Assembly (NCBI RefSeq): GCF_006439395.2
Contig: NZ_CP083950.1
Coordinates: forward strand, 434,001 to 498,000
Length of the DNA stretch: 64,000 nt
Source: Mesorhizobium sp. B4-1-4
Lineage (GTDB): Bacteria; Pseudomonadota; Alphaproteobacteria; Rhizobiales; Rhizobiaceae
Direction of reading: 5' to 3'
The translations under genes were made by a program, and so were the position numbers. A model generated the notes under the pieces. The model was not told the DNA's origin. It saw nothing but the letters and a program-made list of their open reading frames with translations, and did not search any database. Positions 44,352-52,330 of the stretch are shown one piece after another (position 1 is the stretch's first letter; each line of letters starts with the position of its first letter).

Positions 44352-46349
44352 ATGTGCGGGATCGCTGGAATTCTCTTGGCGCCCGATGCGGTCGATACGA
44401 ACGCGCTGCGGGCGATCGGGCCGATGACGACGGCCCTTCGTCATCGTGGACCTGATGGCGAGGCATTTTGGATGAGCCGTGAAGCCGGGGTCGCCTTCGG
44501 CCACCGGCGTCTGGCCATCGTCGACTTGTCGGAGGCGGGCCGGCAGCCGATGCATTCCGCGAGCGGCCGGTATGTCATCACCTTCAATGGCGAGATATAC
44601 AATTTTCGCGATCTGCGCCGCGAGTTGGAAGGGGAGGGCCACCATTTCCGTGGCACCAGCGACACCGAAATCATGCTGTGCGCGATCGAGAGCTGGGGTC
44701 TCGACGCCGCGCTCGCGCGCTTTGCCGGCATGTTCGCTTTCGCGCTGTGGGACCTGAAGAACCGTATCCTTCACCTCGCCCGCGACCGAATGGGCAAGAA
44801 GCCGCTCTACGTCGCCTCGACACGCGAGGCGCTCGTCTTTGCCTCGGAACTGAAGGCGATCACCTGTTTCCCCGGGTTCGCCCCGGAACTCGATGTCGAC
44901 GCCGCGGCGACAATGCTTTCGAAAGGATGGGTGCCGGATGACAGTTGCATCTGGCAGGGCGTGTTCAAGCTGCCACCCGGTTCCGTCCTTTCCGTGACGG
45001 CGGCGGATTTCGCCAATGCCCGCGGTGCAGGCTCGCTTGCGCGTCGCATTCGACGCTGGTGGTCGCTGGCCGATGTCGCCAGCACGGCGCTGCGGGAACC
45101 GCTCACCGGCAGTGACGAGGAACTTACGACCGAGCTCGATCGTCTGCTTCGCCTTGCCATCGGCGAACGAATGGTTGCCGACGTGCCGCTTGGCGCCTTT
45201 CTGTCGGGCGGTATCGACAGCTCGACGGTCGTCGCCCTGATGCAGGCACAGTCGCGGAAGCCCGTCCGCACTTTCACCATCGCGTTCGGTGAGAGCGGGT
45301 TCGACGAAGCCCCTCATGCGGCCGCGGTTGCACGACATCTGGGCACCGACCACACCGAACTTCACCTTTCACCGGCCGCCGCGCGTGAGGTCATTCCGGA
45401 ACTGCCACGGATCTGGGACGAGCCGTTCGCCGATGAGTCACAGATACCGACACTGCTGGTGTCGCGCCTCGCCCGGCAACACGTGACCGTAGCGCTGTCG
45501 GGCGACGGTGGTGACGAGTGCTTTGCGGGCTATTCCCGGCACTTCCTGGCGGCTCGCCTCAGAAGACAGCATGAGCTTCCATCCCCACTTCGCCGGATGT
45601 TGGCGGCTGGGGCCGGATTGCTGGCCCAGGCCTCCCGGAAAGATATCTTCGGCAGGCTGCCGCTTTCGGCGAACGCGCGGCACGGATTGCGCAGTGACCG
45701 CCTGAACCGCCTCGCCCGCCTGCTCGCGGCTGCAAATGAGGACGAACTGCTTCAGCGGCTGACCGAGTCCTCGGTCAACAACCTTGTTCATCACAGGCCG
45801 CCGGCAATCAAGCCTCGTGCAGCAGAGCTCGACGACCTGCTATCCCGTCTGCTGTTCGATGATATGACCGGCTATCTGCCCGGCGACATCCTGGTGAAGC
45901 TCGATCGCGCCACCATGGCCAACAGCCTCGAGGGGCGGTGCCCGATCCTGGACCATCGCGTCGTCGAATACGCCTGGCGACTGCCGACCAATGCCAAGGT
46001 TCGGAATGGCAGGGGTAAATGGATACTTCGCCAGCTCCTTGATCGTTATGTCCCGCGGCGGCTGTTCGATCGGCCCAAGCAAGGTTTCGACGTTCCGGTC
46101 GGGGCTTGGCTGAAAGGGCCCCTGCGCGCCTGGGCAACGGATATCATCGCCACAATACGCCTCTCGGAAGACGGGATTCTCGACTTTGCAAAGGTCGACG
46201 CCTGTTGGCGCGATCACCTGCAGGGAAAACAAGATCATTCCCGCGATTTGTGGCCTCTGCTCATGTTCCAGGCGTGGCGCAACGAAGCCACGCAGCCACC
46301 GGCGCCGGCAACGCGCCTCTCTCATCATATCGAACTGACAGGGGGTTGA
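44352..46349 (+). CDS. Asparagine synthase-type glutamine amidotransferase
   Basis: AsnB-family protein of 665 residues. The amino-terminal Ntn-type glutaminase has Cys-2 directly after Met (MCGIAGIL) and GPDGEAFW. The carboxy-terminal synthetase domain has the pyrophosphate loop LSGGIDSSTVVAL and ALSGDGGDECFAGYSRHFLA. The start lies one base after the polymerase stop. Members of this family in exopolysaccharide clusters are thought to amidate sugar acids or other polymer substituents, not to make free asparagine; that is an inference from context. Ammonia is supplied from glutamine. Confidence 0.88.
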   Translation: MCGIAGILLAPDAVDTNALRAIGPMTTALRHRGPDGEAFWMSREAGVAFGHRRLAIVDLSEAGRQPMHSASGRYVITFNGEIYNFRDLRRELEGEGHHFRGTSDTEIMLCAIESWGLDAALARFAGMFAFALWDLKNRILHLARDRMGKKPLYVASTREALVFASELKAITCFPGFAPELDVDAAATMLSKGWVPDDSCIWQGVFKLPPGSVLSVTAADFANARGAGSLARRIRRWWSLADVASTALREPLTGSDEELTTELDRLLRLAIGERMVADVPLGAFLSGGIDSSTVVALMQAQSRKPVRTFTIAFGESGFDEAPHAAAVARHLGTDHTELHLSPAAAREVIPELPRIWDEPFADESQIPTLLVSRLARQHVTVALSGDGGDECFAGYSRHFLAARLRRQHELPSPLRRMLAAGAGLLAQASRKDIFGRLPLSANARHGLRSDRLNRLARLLAAANEDELLQRLTESSVNNLVHHRPPAIKPRAAELDDLLSRLLFDDMTGYLPGDILVKLDRATMANSLEGRCPILDHRVVEYAWRLPTNAKVRNGRGKWILRQLLDRYVPRRLFDRPKQGFDVPVGAWLKGPLRAWATDIIATIRLSEDGILDFAKVDACWRDHLQGKQDHSRDLWPLLMFQAWRNEATQPPAPATRLSHHIELTGG

Positions 46350-46350
46350 G

Positions 46351-48567
46351 ATGGAAGGTTCCGTAGCTGGCCGCGCCAAACGTCCGCGCACCACGCAAAT
46401 GGCCGTCGCTGCGCTCGAAACAAATCCGCGGATGAGGCAACCGCTAAGCGAGCCCCTGGAGCCGTCGTCTCCTTTCCGTCAGCTTGTCGTCACCTTGGCG
46501 ACGAGAAAATGGTTCTTGCTTGCCATCGCCGTTCTGGGTGGCGTCCTTGCTGGTCTCGCCGGTCTTGCTCGTCCGGTTCTGTATGAGGCGACGACGCAGG
46601 TAATCATCGACGCTCCAACTGGCGGTGCTTCCTCGGGCAGCGCAGGGTCCGTTCAGGATTTGCTGGATTCGAGCATCGATGACCATCTGACGATGCTCTC
46701 CTCGCAAGCCCATTTGCGTCGAGTTCTGGCGTCGCTGCGCAAAGCGCAGGCGGCCAACGCTGCCGGAAAGAGTGGCTCCAGCCTCGTTCCCGCCGATCAG
46801 CACACCGCAGGCTCGTTCCTGGGCGATCTCCTGAACCGGGTGTGGCCGCAGGGCAAGCCGGCGGCGGGAAGTCCGGAAGCGGCGGACGCGGCCGAACTGA
46901 AGGCGCTTCGGAACGAAATGAGGGTCGGACAAGAGCTGCGGTCGCGGGTCATCTCCATCGGCTTTACCGATGCCAGTCCGGCCCGTGCTGCGCTTGTCGC
47001 GAACACATTCGCTCAGGTCTATATTGACGACCTCACACAGAAACGACGTGCATTGGACCAGGTCGAACTGCAATCGCTGGTCGCCGGCCTGCCGCAAGTG
47101 CAAAGCGATCTGGTCGACGCAACCAACCGTCTGGAGACGTATCGGCTGACCCACGGCGCCGTCGATCAAAGTGCGGCCAACAATGCGGCCAATGAGAGAG
47201 CGGAACTCAGCCGACAGATTTCCCTGTCGAAAGCCGATCTCTCCGCCTCGGAAGCGCATCTTGAACGTATCGAGGATCTGCGGAAGGCGGGCGCGCCCGT
47301 TTCGGCGGTCGCTGAAGAAATCGGATCGCCGGTGCTGGCCGACCTGATGGCTCGCCAGCTGGGCGCTGGTGCGGACGAGGGTCAGGGGAATGCGATCAAC
47401 CGTGAGATGGACCAGGACATCGCGCGCATCGCAGCCGAGGCAAAAGTCTACCGCGCCCAGGTTGCGGCGCTGGAAGAACACGAAAGAGTGCTCGACACGG
47501 CGGTGTCCGACACTGCGAGCCAGCTTTCCGGCTTGCGTGCACTTGAGCCTCAGGTGACCATCGTAACGCAGCGATACAACGAGCTTCTTGGCCGGCGACA
47601 GGAGTTGATGCAGCACATCGCCGCTCCATCACCCGGAGTAGCGATCCTTTCGATGGCATGGCCGCCGTCAACTCCGAAGACGCTGCCGGCAGTTTTCCTG
47701 GTCCCGCCCGGCATGATCGTGTTCGGGCTGATGGGGGCGATTTTCGTCATGGTCCGCAACGCCTTCAATCAGACCTTGCGCAGTGAAGCCGAGGCCGAAG
47801 CCGAGCTTGGGATTCCGTGCGTGGGGTTGCTTCCCAAGGTTTCGGGACTTCACGCGAAACAGTTGCGGGATCAGGTTCTGAGCCAGCTGACCTCACCGTT
47901 CAGCCGTGCCGTGACGTCCGTTCTTGTCACCGCTGCGCCAACTCAGGGGAGGGGGCATCCGCCACACATCATCCTCGTAACGTCCAGCGTCCGGGACGAC
48001 GGCAAGACCGAGTTGGCATGGAGTTTGGCGCTTGCGGCAACACGGCTGGGAGGAAGGGTGCTTTTCCTCGACCTTGACCGCAAGGACGTGCGGCTTACGA
48101 ACGAGTTTCGGGGCGAATTCAGCACTGTCAAGGCTCGCAACTCCTTTGGGGACTATGTAAGTGACCGCTGTGTTCTGCAGGACGCAGTCACGAGAATGCC
48201 AGAAATCGGCATCGATCTCATGGCTGCTCCAGCACCCTCGGATGACCTGCTGACGCTTCTGTCGACCGTGGACAGGTCCCAGTTTACCGATGAGTTGCTC
48301 TCGGTTTACGACATCATCATCATGAACGGACCCTTGGGTCTCGGAGGGCCTGAAACCAGGCTTCTGAAGCGCTGGGCGGATGCGGTGCTTTTTGCCGTTC
48401 GCTGGGCCAGGACGCGGCGCAGCATTGCCCGCGGTGTTCTGGAATCACTGCGGGCCGGTGGGTCCGTCAGCGTTCCAGTGGGAAGTGTGCTCACGCAGGT
48501 GAATCTCAAGAAGCATGCTGGCTACAGTCTCGGAAACAGCGCCGACCTCCTGCTGACGAGGGTTTGA
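46351..48567 (+). CDS. Wzc/ExoP-like polysaccharide co-polymerase with divergent kinase domain
   Basis: Chain-length determinant of 738 residues. A first membrane segment (WFLLAIAVLGGVLAGLAGLA) and a second near residues 450-470 flank a long periplasmic coiled-coil region. A carboxy-terminal P-loop domain follows. Walker A reads SSVRDDGKTELA (K about 551) and Walker A' FLDLDRKDVR. The Walker B position reads IIIMNGPLG with Asn-659 where tyrosine kinases of this family usually carry aspartate, and there is no tyrosine cluster at the carboxy end. It starts one base after the amidotransferase stop. It probably controls polymer length; kinase activity is doubtful. Confidence 0.85.
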   Translation: MEGSVAGRAKRPRTTQMAVAALETNPRMRQPLSEPLEPSSPFRQLVVTLATRKWFLLAIAVLGGVLAGLAGLARPVLYEATTQVIIDAPTGGASSGSAGSVQDLLDSSIDDHLTMLSSQAHLRRVLASLRKAQAANAAGKSGSSLVPADQHTAGSFLGDLLNRVWPQGKPAAGSPEAADAAELKALRNEMRVGQELRSRVISIGFTDASPARAALVANTFAQVYIDDLTQKRRALDQVELQSLVAGLPQVQSDLVDATNRLETYRLTHGAVDQSAANNAANERAELSRQISLSKADLSASEAHLERIEDLRKAGAPVSAVAEEIGSPVLADLMARQLGAGADEGQGNAINREMDQDIARIAAEAKVYRAQVAALEEHERVLDTAVSDTASQLSGLRALEPQVTIVTQRYNELLGRRQELMQHIAAPSPGVAILSMAWPPSTPKTLPAVFLVPPGMIVFGLMGAIFVMVRNAFNQTLRSEAEAEAELGIPCVGLLPKVSGLHAKQLRDQVLSQLTSPFSRAVTSVLVTAAPTQGRGHPPHIILVTSSVRDDGKTELAWSLALAATRLGGRVLFLDLDRKDVRLTNEFRGEFSTVKARNSFGDYVSDRCVLQDAVTRMPEIGIDLMAAPAPSDDLLTLLSTVDRSQFTDELLSVYDIIIMNGPLGLGGPETRLLKRWADAVLFAVRWARTRRSIARGVLESLRAGGSVSVPVGSVLTQVNLKKHAGYSLGNSADLLLTRV

Positions 48568-48642
48568 TGAAGGCCGTCGTCTCTACCTCGAAGGAATATT
48601 ACCGGGAACCAAGTGCGTTCCCATGATGGGATCTGATCCGGA

Positions 48643-50868
48643 ATGATCATCGAATTTTTCGGATCCCCAGGATCCGGCAAAACAACGTTTGCGCACGCGC
48701 TCGCAGAGCAGTTGCGTGGGAAAGGCTATCACGCCAAGGTCGCTCTCAGCTACAAACCCGGCACCAGGGCCGGAAGCTTCGACCTCGGGATTTTCTTGTT
48801 CGTCTCACGAATCGTATCGGCAATCTTTTCGACCGCACGAATATTGATTTCTTCCAAGGGAAGGCCGAACGATCTCTCCATTTCATTGTCGTTGGTACGG
48901 CTGATACCGCCAAAAAGGCGAATATGGCGCGCTCGAATCTGGCAATATATCTTGCACCTTTCACGTCGCTGGAGCCGTGCGAAGCAATCGTCCGAAATAA
49001 TAATATTCGATCAAGGATACGTTCAAGCGATTGGATCGCTGGCGGCATTCAACGGGAGCGCTGATCATGCCACGCTCGCAAAGGCGCTCAGCCTCGCGCC
49101 GCCGGCCGACCTCACCGTCAGGCTGGTGGTGCCATCTGCGGTCGTGGAGAATCGCTTGCGGCGACGGATGGAGCGCGAGCCGCCGGCGGAGCGAATTTTC
49201 GAAGCTGACATGAACGTGAATATGCGTTCTCTTGGTGTGTTTGAATCTATAAATGATCTTCTCGCGATTTCCGGGCGAAAAGTCATTTCCGTGGAAAACG
49301 CCGACGGTCGATCAAAATTCAACAGTATTTGTAAGGTCGAGAAACAAATCATTTCCGCACTTTCGCGGACAGATAAGGAAGTCGCGGCTGGAGGCCAAAG
49401 ACAACGCTCTCTCGATAGCAGTGCCACCGCAGGTCTCGATAATCGCTTTTATGCAGAGTCTCCGAACCGTCCCATGGATGTTCCTCCCGCAATCGCCGCG
49501 CCTTTGCGGAATAAGGATGTGGGCTCCCGGCTCGCTCGGGCGAGCGTCTTCGCCCTCTTGATCTATATCGGAGGTGCCGGACTGACCAGCCTTGCACAAC
49601 TGGCCATTGCACGCCTCATCGGGCCTCGCAACTACGGGATCTATTCCTACGTTCTGGCATGGACGTCCGTGCTCGCTTACCTGGCAACGCTAGGGTTCAA
49701 CGTGTCCTTGTTGCGTTTTGTACCTGCCTATAGAGCCAATGGCAGGCTTGATCTGGCGCGAGGGGTGATAAAATTCGCGGTGCAAAGATCGCTATTGGCG
49801 GCGTCGCTATTCGGGATAACGGGCGCTGCCTTGGTTCTCCTTTTTTCGGATCATACGCAAAACGGACTTGAGACAAGCATTATGCTTGGCATGGCGGCCG
49901 TACCCTTGATTACCGCTTATGCTATCGGCGCTACGCTTGTACGTGCTTTTGGCGGCGTCGTCTCGGCGCTATTGCCGGAGCGCATCGTGCGAGACGGGCT
50001 CCTGTTGGTGTTGGTGGCGATGATGGCAAAGTTAGGATTGCGGGCCGTTCACGCGCCGGAGGTGATGCTGGCGGTGCTGATAAGCTCCGCGGCCACGGTT
50101 GGGCTGGTGTTCATCACGGCGGCGAAGTTTGAACCGCCCGGCCTGCGGCAGGCCCGGCCCAGTTACGAAGCGAGGGAATGGTGGCTTGCCGTGCCTCCGC
50201 TCATGCTCATCACCGGTCTCGATGTGTTTGTCAGCCGGGCCGGCGTGCTGGTGTTGGGGTGGACCAACCATATCCGCGAAGCGGGTATATTCGCCCTGGC
50301 GTTGAACGTCGCGATGCTTGTGGGGCTCTCTCGCATCGCCGTCGCTACCATGTTTTCGCCAACAGCGGCCGATCTGCATGCCAGGGGAGACCGCAAAGGC
50401 CTGCAGCAGCTGTTCGCGCGGGCCACCTTGCTTTCTGCTGGCGGTGCCATCGCAGTCGCCATCCCGATGATGGTGATTGTCGAACCGTTCCTGAGCTATT
50501 TCGGTGAGGGCTACACCGCGGGAACGCCAATCGCTCGGGTTCTCATCTTGGGATATATCTTTGTCGCGCTGTGCGGGCCCCAGCAGAATCTTTTGGCAAT
50601 GACCGGAAACGAATGGGCCGCCGCCACGACCATGATTGCCGGTGCGGTGGCCAACATCATAGCCTGTGCCTTGGGCGTCGCGATATACGGCCCGATTGGC
50701 GCCGCCGTGGGTGTCGCGCTTGCGCTGGGCATCTGGAGCGTTGCCATGGCTATCTATATCGGCAAGCGACTGAAGATCCTGCCTGGCTTGGTGTTTGTCC
50801 TGCTCTCGATCAGGCCAGGTGCGATCGGCGGCCAGCAATGGAATTGGTTCTTGAGGGTTGGCAAATGA
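48643..50868 (+). CDS. P-loop nucleoside/nucleotide kinase-like domain fused to Wzx-type flippase
   Basis: A 741-residue chain with two unrelated parts. Residues 1 to about 240 are a small P-loop kinase-like domain: IEFFGSPGSGKTTFAHALAE (Walker A at 7-15), EIIIFDQGYVQ, and a basic lid RLRRRMEREPPAERIFE. From about 290 to 730 there are some twelve to fourteen hydrophobic segments of the polysaccharide-flippase/MATE type (VFALLIYIGGAGLTSLAQL, LGFNVSLLRFVPAYR, and the central ALNVAMLVGLSRIAV). No stop or internal start signal separates the parts. The flippase would move lipid-linked repeat units to the periplasm; the role of the kinase-like part is unknown. Confidence 0.78.
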   Translation: MIIEFFGSPGSGKTTFAHALAEQLRGKGYHAKVALSYKPGTRAGSFDLGIFLFVSRIVSAIFSTARILISSKGRPNDLSISLSLVRLIPPKRRIWRARIWQYILHLSRRWSRAKQSSEIIIFDQGYVQAIGSLAAFNGSADHATLAKALSLAPPADLTVRLVVPSAVVENRLRRRMEREPPAERIFEADMNVNMRSLGVFESINDLLAISGRKVISVENADGRSKFNSICKVEKQIISALSRTDKEVAAGGQRQRSLDSSATAGLDNRFYAESPNRPMDVPPAIAAPLRNKDVGSRLARASVFALLIYIGGAGLTSLAQLAIARLIGPRNYGIYSYVLAWTSVLAYLATLGFNVSLLRFVPAYRANGRLDLARGVIKFAVQRSLLAASLFGITGAALVLLFSDHTQNGLETSIMLGMAAVPLITAYAIGATLVRAFGGVVSALLPERIVRDGLLLVLVAMMAKLGLRAVHAPEVMLAVLISSAATVGLVFITAAKFEPPGLRQARPSYEAREWWLAVPPLMLITGLDVFVSRAGVLVLGWTNHIREAGIFALALNVAMLVGLSRIAVATMFSPTAADLHARGDRKGLQQLFARATLLSAGGAIAVAIPMMVIVEPFLSYFGEGYTAGTPIARVLILGYIFVALCGPQQNLLAMTGNEWAAATTMIAGAVANIIACALGVAIYGPIGAAVGVALALGIWSVAMAIYIGKRLKILPGLVFVLLSIRPGAIGGQQWNWFLRVGK

Positions 50869-50935
50869 CAGCTGTCGATCCGCGGTGAACGTTTGCCGTT
50901 CTCGGCTGGCAGCCCTTTCTGCGAAAATTCCGGTA

Positions 50936-51275
50936 TCATTCGACAAAACGGTGTAAGCCGTCCTCGTGGGCTGTCGCCGATGCGAAGCCGACAGCCCGGC
51001 GAAGATCGCTCGCATCGGCGCGGGTCTCCAGTGCATCGCCTGGAGGTAAGGAAACGTCGATGCGAAGGTCGCGGCGGCCAAGGGCCGTCTCGATGATGGC
51101 GATCAGGCGTTGATTTCTTCGGGCCGGTCATCGCCGATCTTGCAGATCCGGTGTGATGCCGAACTCGTGGCGGGATCGACCATGCGACTGTCCCAATCCG
51201 GATGCGGCGGCATGGCAAGCACGCGGCCCCCTTCGACGATGTCGTCGATATAGGTGAAATCCCGCCACACGTGGC
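50936..51275 (-). pseudogene. remnant of UDP-glucuronate 4-epimerase-like gene (C-terminal part)
   Basis: Read on the reverse strand, the sequence gives VWRDFTYIDDIVEG, then PDWDSRMVDPATSSASHRIC and KIGDDRPEEINA before a stop. After a one-base shift it continues LIAIIETALGRRDLRIDVSL and PGDALETRADASDLRRAVGF, ending HEDGLHRFVE. These are the ordered carboxy-terminal blocks of UDP-glucuronate epimerases (RDFTYIDDIVEG, IGNNRPVEL, ETRADVSDLRRAVGF). The first two thirds of the gene, including the NAD loop and YxxxK site, are absent. It is therefore a decayed fragment, probably of an earlier polymer gene. Confidence 0.72.
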
Positions 51276-51293
51276 TGTCAGTCCTACGATCTG

Positions 51294-51321
51294 TGCAACG
51301 CAGCCGCGCGGCTGCGTTGCA
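51294..51321. repeat. 28-base perfect palindrome
   Basis: TGCAACGCAGCCGC is followed directly by its reverse complement, giving 14-base arms without a loop. It lies between the epimerase remnant and the convergent LuxR gene. It could be a REP-like element, a binding site or a recombination scar. No T run follows on either strand, so a standard terminator is unlikely. Confidence 0.8.
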
Positions 51322-51368
51322 ACGCCGATCTCCGATCGCGTGAACGCGGTGACACCCCGGCGCCTATC

Positions 51369-52046
51369 TCATGGCAGGACCGAAATGCGCCCCAGAAGCG
51401 CCACCAACTCCGCCTGGCGCCTTGTCTCGGTCTTGGCGAACAGCGAGGCGAGCTGGGAGCGGATCGTCGTGCGGCTAAGGTGCCAACTGCGGGCGATCTC
51501 CAAAGGCGCGTCGCCATGAGCTAGGCGCAACGCCAGCTGCGTTTCCGCGCTGGTCAAGCCGAACATTCTTTGCAATGTCTGAGGGTTCGCCGCCGACGTG
51601 TTCTCCCGATCCAGCAATGCGACGATGCTTGTCCCGTCAGGAGCGATGACGCCCGTCTCGTTCAGGATCACCGGCTTGTCGCCTCTGCTGCGGATCACCA
51701 CCCATGACAGTGAGCCTGGCTGGAAATGCACCGGAACATTCGCGACCAGCCGCCTTAGCCCGGCAGAAAGCTCGCAGGCCGTATCGGCCGCTTCGCCCTG
51801 GCGTTCAAGCGTGTCTTGAGCGGCCGTGTTCCATTCGATTACTTTCTTGTCGCGGTCCAGCACGAGATAGCCGCAGCCGATGCGGTCAAGCATGCCGGTT
51901 ATGGATTCCAAACTGCGTCGCTGCGGCCCGCCAATTCTGGCGTCTGATCGATCCGAGAAGTGTGTCGAGCGTGCATGCCCGGTATCCCTCAACACAATAT
52001 ATTGGCTACCTGCAACCGTATCGTTGCGCCTGTCAATCAGTGTCAT
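51369..52046 (-). CDS. PAS-LuxR-type transcriptional regulator
   Basis: A 225-residue regulator with a PAS-like amino-terminal domain (GMLDRIGCGYLVLDRDKKVI then EWNTAAQDTLERQG) and a carboxy-terminal LuxR-type helix-turn-helix (FGLTSAETQLALRLAHGDAP, WHLSRTTIRSQLASLFAKT). I prefer the ATG at 52046, which has a GGGGTAGAAG site, over the GTG at 52160, whose extra residues look unrelated. There is no receiver domain. It lies between the two exopolysaccharide gene blocks and could link a redox or small-molecule signal to polymer production. Confidence 0.78.
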   Translation of the reverse strand: MTLIDRRNDTVAGSQYIVLRDTGHARSTHFSDRSDARIGGPQRRSLESITGMLDRIGCGYLVLDRDKKVIEWNTAAQDTLERQGEAADTACELSAGLRRLVANVPVHFQPGSLSWVVIRSRGDKPVILNETGVIAPDGTSIVALLDRENTSAANPQTLQRMFGLTSAETQLALRLAHGDAPLEIARSWHLSRTTIRSQLASLFAKTETRRQAELVALLGRISVLP

Positions 52047-52330
52047 CGCTTCTACCCCAACCCTTGTTGCATTTGACGCAAGTAAATGACGTGTAAATTT
52101 ACCTGCTTTGATTTCCGTCTTTCGACAGGGATCACACTCCTCTGGCTTGAATTTCGACACGGTTATAGGAATCCGCGTCAGGTTTCTTTCGCAGCTTTCG
52201 TTGGATGCGCGTTCCTGATGAGCCCTTCCGCAATGATTCTAGTCCCCGGCAAAGGCGTGGCAATCCAGCAGTGGGATTAGGCTGCCCCCTCGCGGCCTAG
52301 TCTCGACGGGCTAGACGGAAGGTTGTAGTC

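Larger units (their letters stand above)
50869..51368. other. 500-base region with eroded epimerase and palindrome, no intact gene
   Basis: Between the flippase fusion and the convergent LuxR gene there is no intact gene. Most of the region is occupied by the remnant of a nucleotide-sugar epimerase on the reverse strand and a long perfect palindrome, both listed separately. Open frames of up to 150 codons here do not follow either conserved protein. Confidence 0.6.

Noticed and set aside
50754..51218. Reverse 154-codon frame downstream of the flippase fusion
   Set aside because: Overlaps the end of the flippase gene and crosses the epimerase remnant in the wrong frame; composition is arginine- and proline-rich as in shadow frames.
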